In this document: positions 20,801 through 25,922 of the stretch, piece by piece
How the letters are laid out: the number at the start of each line of letters is the position of its first letter
Position numbering within the stretch: position 1 is the stretch's first letter
From: CAZWVM01 sp964637705
GTDB taxonomy: Bacteria > UBA8481
DNA: 25,922 nt
NCBI GenBank assembly: GCA_964637705.1
Contig: CAZWVM010000026.1
Location: forward strand, 1-25,922
Direction: 5' to 3'
Made by a program: the position numbers and the translations under genes
Notes under the pieces: generated by a model
Told to the model about the DNA's origin: nothing
Databases searched by the model: none
The model's input: the letters and a program-made list of their open reading frames with translations, nothing else

Positions 20801-23800
20801 GTGCAGAAACGGATCATGCTCTTCACCTACGCCTTCGTGACGGGCGTGGCCCTGGGGTTCGCGTTCCGGCCTCCTTTCCCCTGGGTCTGGCCTCTCTACA
20901 TTGTCGCGGTGCTCTTCGGCGCGGCGGGATGGGGCCTGGCCATCGCGCAGGACCAGGGCCGCGTCTCCGTCCGGAAGTGGATGGTCATGGCTTGCCTCTT
21001 CGTATCGGCGGTCCCCTTGGGCGCGGGCCGCTACGCGGAGAGATCGCATATCCCGCCCTTCGACCCGGAGATACCGGAGGGAAACCACATCCAGGCCTTT
21101 TTCGAAGCCTACCCGGACACGGACTTCAACACGACGACCCGCATCATCGGCAAGATCGTGAGCGAACCGGAATACAGGCCGAAGGCCGGCACGCCGGGCG
21201 TGGTGGCCCTGACGATCCAACCCCTGGAGATCGAACCCGTCCCCGGCAGCGGCGACATCTACCCGGTATCGGGCGGCAACGTCATGGTGTACCTGCGACC
21301 CCTGCAACCCTTCCGGCAGTTCGAGCAGGACTGGAAAACCGCCTTCGAGAAGCTCGTCGATAACGAAGCCTACGGTTGGGTCATCGAAGTGGATGCGCCC
21401 TTCTCGACCTTCCGGGGCGCCGACAATCCCGGACTTTTCGACCCCGAGGTATTCGCCAACGACCAGGACGTCTACGCGCAGGCGAACATCTACTTCTGGA
21501 ACAAGAATGCGCCCGCGATCAAGATCATCGACGAGGAGGAGAAGGGCGCCTTCTACCTCGAGTTCGCCCTGAACCTGAAGAAGGGCATGCTCGGCGTCAT
21601 CAAGCAGACGGTCCCGTTCCCCGAGTCGGCCTTCCTGGCCGGGGTCACGCTGGGAGCCCGGCGGGGACTCGAGGGCGTGCGGTGCAAGTTCGAGGAGGCG
21701 CCGGCGACGACGGGTTCCGGGTGGAGCGCGGAGGACGGAGAACTCACCGACGAGCCCGATCTCCGGCAATATGTGCTCGACGAGTTCCGCTGGTCCGGAA
21801 CGAGCCACGTGCTGGCCGTCTCCGGGCTTCACGTCACCATCATCACGGGCGCTCTCTGGGGGCTTTTCGTCCTCATGAAGATCCCCAAGAAGGTCTACGC
21901 CCCGCTGATCTGCCTGGGCCTGGCCACGTTCTGCCTCATCACGGGCGCCGCGCCCTCCTCGATGCGCGCCGCGCTCATGAACTCCATCGTGATTCTCACC
22001 TATGTCTACATCGGAGCGGCCTTCAAAGCCTCCCTGATGCTGGCCATCGGGATCGCCGGATTCATCATCCTGATGAACAATCCCAAGTGGATCGTGGAAC
22101 CCGCCTTCACGCTCTCCTTCATGGCCGTGATCTCCCTGGGGCTTCTGACCAAGCCCTTCGAGGATCTGGCGCTGAAGATCATCCCCCCCCTGAAGAAACT
22201 CCCGGTCTGGCTTCAGCAATTCATCTACGCGCAAGGTTCCATCCAGTTCGGAATGATGGGACCCTTGTCGGCCTACTACTTCTGCCGAATGTCTCTCGCC
22301 GGGCCCCTGGCGAACTTCTTCGCGATCCCCATGATCGGCATCATCGTGCAACTGGGAATCTTCGCCTGCCTTCTCGGGCTCATCCCCTTCGTCGGCATCT
22401 ACATCGCGCTCGTCCTCAACGCCGCGAATTACGTCCTGATCTGGTTCTTCCTCTGGGTCGCCCACGCCTCGACGGTGATCTTTCCGTTCCCCTTCGTCCA
22501 GACCCTGACACCCCGCATGATGGGCGCCTACTATGCGCTCCTCTGCCTTTTCGTCTGGAACAAGCCCCTCCTCCGCCGCGCGAAGATCCTCTACTACGAC
22601 CTGGTGATGGGCATCGGCGGAGCCCGTCGAAGGACGCAGGCCCTGGCCGTCTTCGGAACCACCTTCGTCCTCGTCTCCGCCACGGCGATCTACGGTTTCT
22701 GGCCCCGGACGCCGGCGGGCGAGCTGCGCTTCAACGTCCTCTCCGTGCGCTACGGGCAGGCCATCCACATCGAGACTCCCTCGGGCGCGCAGATCCTCGT
22801 GGACGCCGGCAGCAACGATTACAAGTCCGGGTGGGACATGGGGGTGCGCACGGTCGCCCAGTATCTCCTGAAGCAGCGCATCGGGGCGCTGGACGCCGTG
22901 ATCATGACGAGCGTGGCGCCTGAGGAGATGGGAGGACTGGCGGGCGTTCTGGGGATCATGCCGACGCGTAGGTTCTACGCACCCGTCGCCTGCTGGGACT
23001 GGGACCCGGAAGATGTGGACGCCTTCCCGCGGCAGGTGGCGGAGGGACTGGGGACGAGCGAGGCGGAGAGCGAGAGGAACCCGGACCACGACGCCGCACT
23101 CTTCCTCTTCGCCGAGCTCTGCAAGGCCCTTCGCGAGCCCTGGGACATGGGCCGTCACCTTTCCGCGCTCCTGACTTCCCCCCTGAGCATCTTCTCCGTG
23201 AACGGTCCGCCCGAGGCGATCCAGGCCTCTTCCGGGATGGTGCTGTGGAAGGAGACGGGACCCGGGGGCGATTTCGAGATCGTCGCCCTTCACCCGAATC
23301 CCGAGTTCCCCTTGAAGCCGGTGAACAACAACTCGCTCGTATTGAAGATCACCTACGGCGAGCGGAGTTTCCTCATTGCCGGGGACGTCACGGAGGACGG
23401 TATCCGGGAGTTGCTGCGCCTCCCGGCCTCCACCCTCGCCTCGGACGTGCTGGTCCTGCCGGCGCACGGTTCCCCGAAATCCGACGTGGAGTTCTTCCAG
23501 AAGACGGTGCTGCCCGACGACGGCGCCCGTCGTTTCGCGATCCTTTCCTTCGGGCGGTCGAGCGAATTCAAACCGGCCCGCCGCAGCAAGGAGACCTATC
23601 GCGACTCCTTCCTCTCCCACCGCCAGCTCTTCGTGAAGGAGATGCAGGCGGCGGCGGACGAGACGGCGCGCAAGCTGAGGGAGCGCGGCGTGGTGGTCGC
23701 GCGAACGGACGAGCTGGGCGCGGTGCTCTGCGCGTCCGACGGACGCGACCTTCGGATCCGCACGATGCTCGGCGGGGACCTGGCGGGCGAGGGCGGTCCG

Positions 23801-23830
23801 GCGGACCCCGGCGCCGAAGCGGGTTATTGA
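20801..23830 (+). CDS. comEC: ComEC/Rec2-family DNA channel with degenerate MBL domain
   Basis: The protein has 1009 residues, longer than typical ComEC (about 750-850). Layout: two N-terminal TM helices (about 5-45), a DUF4131-type soluble region (60-320), the polytopic Competence domain (about 325-600) with the signature SGTSHVLAVSGLHVTII (333-349), and a C-terminal metallo-beta-lactamase-fold domain (about 650-990). This family moves single-stranded DNA across the inner membrane. In the MBL domain the expected T-H-x-D-x-D-H-x-G-G reads TSVAPEEMGG (703-712), so all metal ligands of motif II are changed, and the later HHGS motif reads AHGS. The fold cores (VLSVRYGQAIHIETPSGAQ, IAGDVTEDG) remain. 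GTG 20801 has GAGG 7 nt upstream. An intact MBL protein follows two genes downstream and may substitute. Confidence 0.95.
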   Translation: MQKRIMLFTYAFVTGVALGFAFRPPFPWVWPLYIVAVLFGAAGWGLAIAQDQGRVSVRKWMVMACLFVSAVPLGAGRYAERSHIPPFDPEIPEGNHIQAFFEAYPDTDFNTTTRIIGKIVSEPEYRPKAGTPGVVALTIQPLEIEPVPGSGDIYPVSGGNVMVYLRPLQPFRQFEQDWKTAFEKLVDNEAYGWVIEVDAPFSTFRGADNPGLFDPEVFANDQDVYAQANIYFWNKNAPAIKIIDEEEKGAFYLEFALNLKKGMLGVIKQTVPFPESAFLAGVTLGARRGLEGVRCKFEEAPATTGSGWSAEDGELTDEPDLRQYVLDEFRWSGTSHVLAVSGLHVTIITGALWGLFVLMKIPKKVYAPLICLGLATFCLITGAAPSSMRAALMNSIVILTYVYIGAAFKASLMLAIGIAGFIILMNNPKWIVEPAFTLSFMAVISLGLLTKPFEDLALKIIPPLKKLPVWLQQFIYAQGSIQFGMMGPLSAYYFCRMSLAGPLANFFAIPMIGIIVQLGIFACLLGLIPFVGIYIALVLNAANYVLIWFFLWVAHASTVIFPFPFVQTLTPRMMGAYYALLCLFVWNKPLLRRAKILYYDLVMGIGGARRRTQALAVFGTTFVLVSATAIYGFWPRTPAGELRFNVLSVRYGQAIHIETPSGAQILVDAGSNDYKSGWDMGVRTVAQYLLKQRIGALDAVIMTSVAPEEMGGLAGVLGIMPTRRFYAPVACWDWDPEDVDAFPRQVAEGLGTSEAESERNPDHDAALFLFAELCKALREPWDMGRHLSALLTSPLSIFSVNGPPEAIQASSGMVLWKETGPGGDFEIVALHPNPEFPLKPVNNNSLVLKITYGERSFLIAGDVTEDGIRELLRLPASTLASDVLVLPAHGSPKSDVEFFQKTVLPDDGARRFAILSFGRSSEFKPARRSKETYRDSFLSHRQLFVKEMQAAADETARKLRERGVVVARTDELGAVLCASDGRDLRIRTMLGGDLAGEGGPADPGAEAGY

Positions 23831-23833
23831 ACG

Positions 23834-24715
23834 ATGAGATTCGGAAAGGTGCAGAAGACGATCCTGGTCCTGGAGGTCGTGGCGATTCTCGGCGGGGGAG
23901 GCGTGCTGGCCTTCGTCCCTGAACAGCCGACGCGGCCTCCGCGCATCGGCGCCGCCGCCATCGCGCACGACACCTCGGGCATGGTCGCCGAACCGGTCGA
24001 GATGTTGTCCGCGGAGGAACGCGCGAACCTCGAGAACATCCTGAAGGTCGACATCAACACCGCCAGCGTCGAGGAACTGATGAACATTCCGCGCTTCGGT
24101 CCCTCGACGGCGCAGGCGGTGATCGCCTACCGCGACCAGCACGGGCCCTTCAAGAGCTTCGCCGACCTCGATGCCATACCCCGCATCGGCCCCTCGCTCA
24201 TCGCGATCCTGCCGAAATATGCGCGGCTTTCGGGCGTGGACACGGCCGCGGCCTCCGCGCCCGGGGTCTCCATGGACCAGGGGATCGATCTCAACACGGC
24301 GACTCCGGAACAGCTCCAGACCGTGCCGGGCGTGGGGCCGTCCATGGCGGAGCGGATCATCGCGGCGCGTCCCTTCCGCTCGGTCGAAGACCTCCTGAAC
24401 GTCCCCGGCATCGGCCCGGCGAAGTTTGAGAGCTGGAAGACTCATTTCCGCGTGAGCGGATCCGCCGCCGCTCGCGGCACGGGCGGCGTCGCCTCCACGT
24501 CTTCGTCGAACGCGACCGGGGGAAAGATCAACCTGAACACGGCCACGGCCGAGGAACTCCAGAAGATTCCCGGCGTCGGCCCCTCCATGGCGCAGGCCAT
24601 CATCGAGTACAGGAACAAGAACGGCCGGTTCCAGAAGCTGGAGGACGTCGACAACGTTCCGCGGGTGGGACCTGCCATGATCGAGCGGATGCGTCCGCTG
24701 GTCTTCGTGCAATGA
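23834..24715 (+). CDS. membrane-anchored triple ComEA-like helix-hairpin-helix protein
   Basis: The protein has 293 residues. One N-terminal hydrophobic helix (10-28) probably anchors it with the rest in the periplasm. Three ComEA-type modules follow at residues 72-131, 151-207 and 231-291, each opening with a DINTAS/DLNTAT/NLNTAT strand-turn and holding two helix-hairpin-helix motifs (for example IPGVGPSMAQAII and VPRVGPAMIERM), six hairpins in all. Linkers are Ala/Ser/Gly-rich. HhH motifs bind the DNA backbone without sequence preference; ComEA, which normally has one module, receives duplex DNA and passes it to ComEC. The gene starts 3 nt after comEC, with no clear ribosome binding site, and overlaps the next gene as ATGA, so translation is probably coupled. 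Confidence 0.93.
   Translation: MRFGKVQKTILVLEVVAILGGGGVLAFVPEQPTRPPRIGAAAIAHDTSGMVAEPVEMLSAEERANLENILKVDINTASVEELMNIPRFGPSTAQAVIAYRDQHGPFKSFADLDAIPRIGPSLIAILPKYARLSGVDTAAASAPGVSMDQGIDLNTATPEQLQTVPGVGPSMAERIIAARPFRSVEDLLNVPGIGPAKFESWKTHFRVSGSAAARGTGGVASTSSSNATGGKINLNTATAEELQKIPGVGPSMAQAIIEYRNKNGRFQKLEDVDNVPRVGPAMIERMRPLVFVQ
24047..24706 (+). repeat. three tandem ComEA-like HhH modules within the gene
   Basis: Modules occupy 24047-24226, 24284-24454 and 24524-24706. Modules 2 and 3 are clearly alike at the DNA level around 24284-24360 and 24524-24606 (both read AACACGGC and then CCATGGCG at matching offsets). This points to internal duplication. Module 2 is shorter, missing the 'YRDQHG/YRNKNG' insertion seen in 1 and 3. 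Confidence 0.8.
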
Positions 24716-25922
24716 CGAACGAAACCGTCCACGTCGACGCCTTCACCCGCTACCGCCAGTCGCGGCCGGGCCCGGGCCTCAAGCTCTTCCATCCCAACGT
24801 GATCCTGCTCCTCCTGGGCCTTGTCGCCGTCGGCATCTGGATCGAGGCGGCGCCGCGCATCGCCAAGAACCGCGTCTTCGGGATGGGCGTGAAGAAGATC
24901 GACCAGATTCCCGACGGGCTCCTGACGATCGTGCAGCTGGACGTAGGGCAGGGTGATGGCGCTTTCATCCATACTCCGGGCGGTTACAACATCATCATCG
25001 ACGTGGGTGAGGGCGAGTTGCCGGAGAACGAGCACTCGCGGCAATATCCGTCGACGAAATACGTCGTCCAGCCGTTCCTCGAGATGCACCAGATCTACGA
25101 CATCGACCTCATCATCCTCACCCACCCCGACTCGGACCACGGTGGCGGGCTGGCCAAGCTCATCGAGTGGATCTACGAGCGGGGCGGGAGCATCAAGATG
25201 ATCATCGACTGCGGCGTCTCCAAGCCCGCCCGCTTCTACCAGGACTACCTGGCCCAGGTCGAACAGCACGAGGACATCAAGTTCTACACGGTGCTCGATC
25301 CCAAGACGGGGCTCCCCGCGGAGTACCCGGAGTTCGGCGGTTCGCTCATCGGCAAGGATCCGCTGGGCGATCCGACCATCGCCTTCCAGATCCTCGGCCC
25401 CGTCAAGCGGATCGGCCTGGCCAGCGGCGACAAGTCGAACGACAACTCGATCGTCACCCGCATCCAGTGCGGCACGATTTCCTTCCTCTCCGCCGGTGAC
25501 GCCGAGGGCGAACAGGAGAACATGATTGTCTCACATTGGGGCGACCGCTTGAAATCCACGATCCACTTCCCTCCCCATCACGGATCCAAGACCTCTGACG
25601 AGGCCAACTGGCTCAAGATGGTCCAGCCGGAATACATATCGACTTCGAGTCATCCCCCGGTCTTTGGTCACCCCGCCGCCGACGCCATCGCATCCTGGAG
25701 GCGTTACATTCATCCCCAGCCGCTTCTCCTGCGCACGGACATGAACGGGGACATATGGTACCGCACGGACGGAAAGAAGCTCGAGATTCGAACTCAATTC
25801 GAGGTGAAAAGCGAAGAGGAGCAATGGAAACCCGGAACGCGCGGCGAATGGAGGGATTATCGCCGGTTCGAACCGAATGAGCCGACGATGTGGGGGGACT
25901 GCATTCACGTGACGGGCACGGA
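24712..25922 (+). CDS. membrane-tethered ComEC-type MBL-fold hydrolase (partial, cut by window end)
   Basis: The frame opens at an ATG overlapping the upstream stop (ATGA, 24712-24715) and is still open at the window edge, giving 403 residues. One TM helix at about 30-46 follows a basic N-terminus, so the rest should face the periplasm. The MBL domain begins at LTIVQLDVGQGDGAFI, the typical ComEC-type opening. The metal motif is intact: THPDSDHGGG with H138, D140, D142 and H143; D263 in SAGDAEGE; HHGSKTSD with H289 and H290; and VFGHPAADA near 314-322. Loops of 10-30 residues are inserted relative to ComEC (for example GEGELPENEHSRQYPSTKY). Stand-alone ComEC-type MBL proteins are known, but here it sits in the comEC operon, where it may replace the dead domain. 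The C-terminus is not visible. Confidence 0.92.
   Translation, partial: MTNETVHVDAFTRYRQSRPGPGLKLFHPNVILLLLGLVAVGIWIEAAPRIAKNRVFGMGVKKIDQIPDGLLTIVQLDVGQGDGAFIHTPGGYNIIIDVGEGELPENEHSRQYPSTKYVVQPFLEMHQIYDIDLIILTHPDSDHGGGLAKLIEWIYERGGSIKMIIDCGVSKPARFYQDYLAQVEQHEDIKFYTVLDPKTGLPAEYPEFGGSLIGKDPLGDPTIAFQILGPVKRIGLASGDKSNDNSIVTRIQCGTISFLSAGDAEGEQENMIVSHWGDRLKSTIHFPPHHGSKTSDEANWLKMVQPEYISTSSHPPVFGHPAADAIASWRRYIHPQPLLLRTDMNGDIWYRTDGKKLEIRTQFEVKSEEEQWKPGTRGEWRDYRRFEPNEPTMWGDCIHVTGT

Noticed and set aside
20774..24712. 1312-codon open frame on the minus strand across comEC and the HhH gene
   Set aside because: It lies exactly opposite strongly recognisable proteins, its product is a low-complexity Arg/Gly/Asp/His-rich sequence, and it reflects the third-position G/C bias of the sense genes. 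Other long frames (115-1926 minus, 2728-3969 minus, 7279-8988 minus, 9959-11692 minus, 13442-15385 minus, 4500-5885 plus) were dropped for the same reason.

Overview
The window is GC-rich bacterial chromosome with dense genes, short gaps and no mobile elements. It encodes a flagellin, two-component systems with NtrC-type sigma-54 activators, FtsK, a ComEC-type DNA-uptake operon, O-antigen-ligase-like and DUF2079 membrane proteins, and a tRNA-Ser(GCU) with no encoded CCA. This fits a motile, probably diderm, high-GC bacterium from a poorly sampled lineage; nothing here fixes the phylum. Several genes lack a Shine-Dalgarno site and instead have a -10-like hexamer exactly 6 nt before the start codon, which points to frequent leaderless transcripts.

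Layout. 1-152: end of a CBS-domain protein (+). 317-2119: a possible 14-codon leader ORF, flagellin, a macrodomain protein and a cupin, all (+). 2126-2812: HAD phosphatase (-). 2932-3903: unknown TPR-like protein (+). 3917-7125: a (-) operon of histidine kinase, an NtrC-type regulator that ends without a DNA-binding domain, and a secreted coiled-coil protein. 7204-9962: a large secreted protein of unknown function, then a 60-residue four-cysteine protein (+). 10054-10145: tRNA-Ser. 10217-15727: a PD-(D/E)XK/Fe-S nuclease-like domain fused to a GGDEF domain, an O-antigen-ligase-like protein, a histidine kinase and a complete NtrC-type regulator (+). 15721-17364: DUF2079 protein (-). 17491-19992: FtsK (-). 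20150 to the window end: nucleoside diphosphate kinase, a TTG-start single-span membrane protein, ComEC, a triple ComEA-like helix-hairpin-helix protein, and a membrane-anchored metallo-beta-lactamase-fold (MBL) protein cut by the window edge (+).

Two systems stand out. First, ComEC keeps its MBL domain but has lost the metal-binding HxDxDH motif. Two genes downstream, a separate membrane-tethered ComEC-type MBL protein has every motif intact, and a protein with three ComEA-like DNA-binding modules lies between them. I infer a DNA-uptake machine whose nuclease or hydrolase activity is supplied in trans. Second, the fusion at 10217 joins a Cas4/AddB-like Fe-S nuclease fold, whose catalytic lysine is replaced by threonine, to an apparently active GGDEF domain with no RxxD inhibitory site. 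I infer a non-cutting nucleic-acid or redox sensor driving cyclic-dinucleotide synthesis. It sits in an operon with an envelope-polysaccharide gene and a two-component system.
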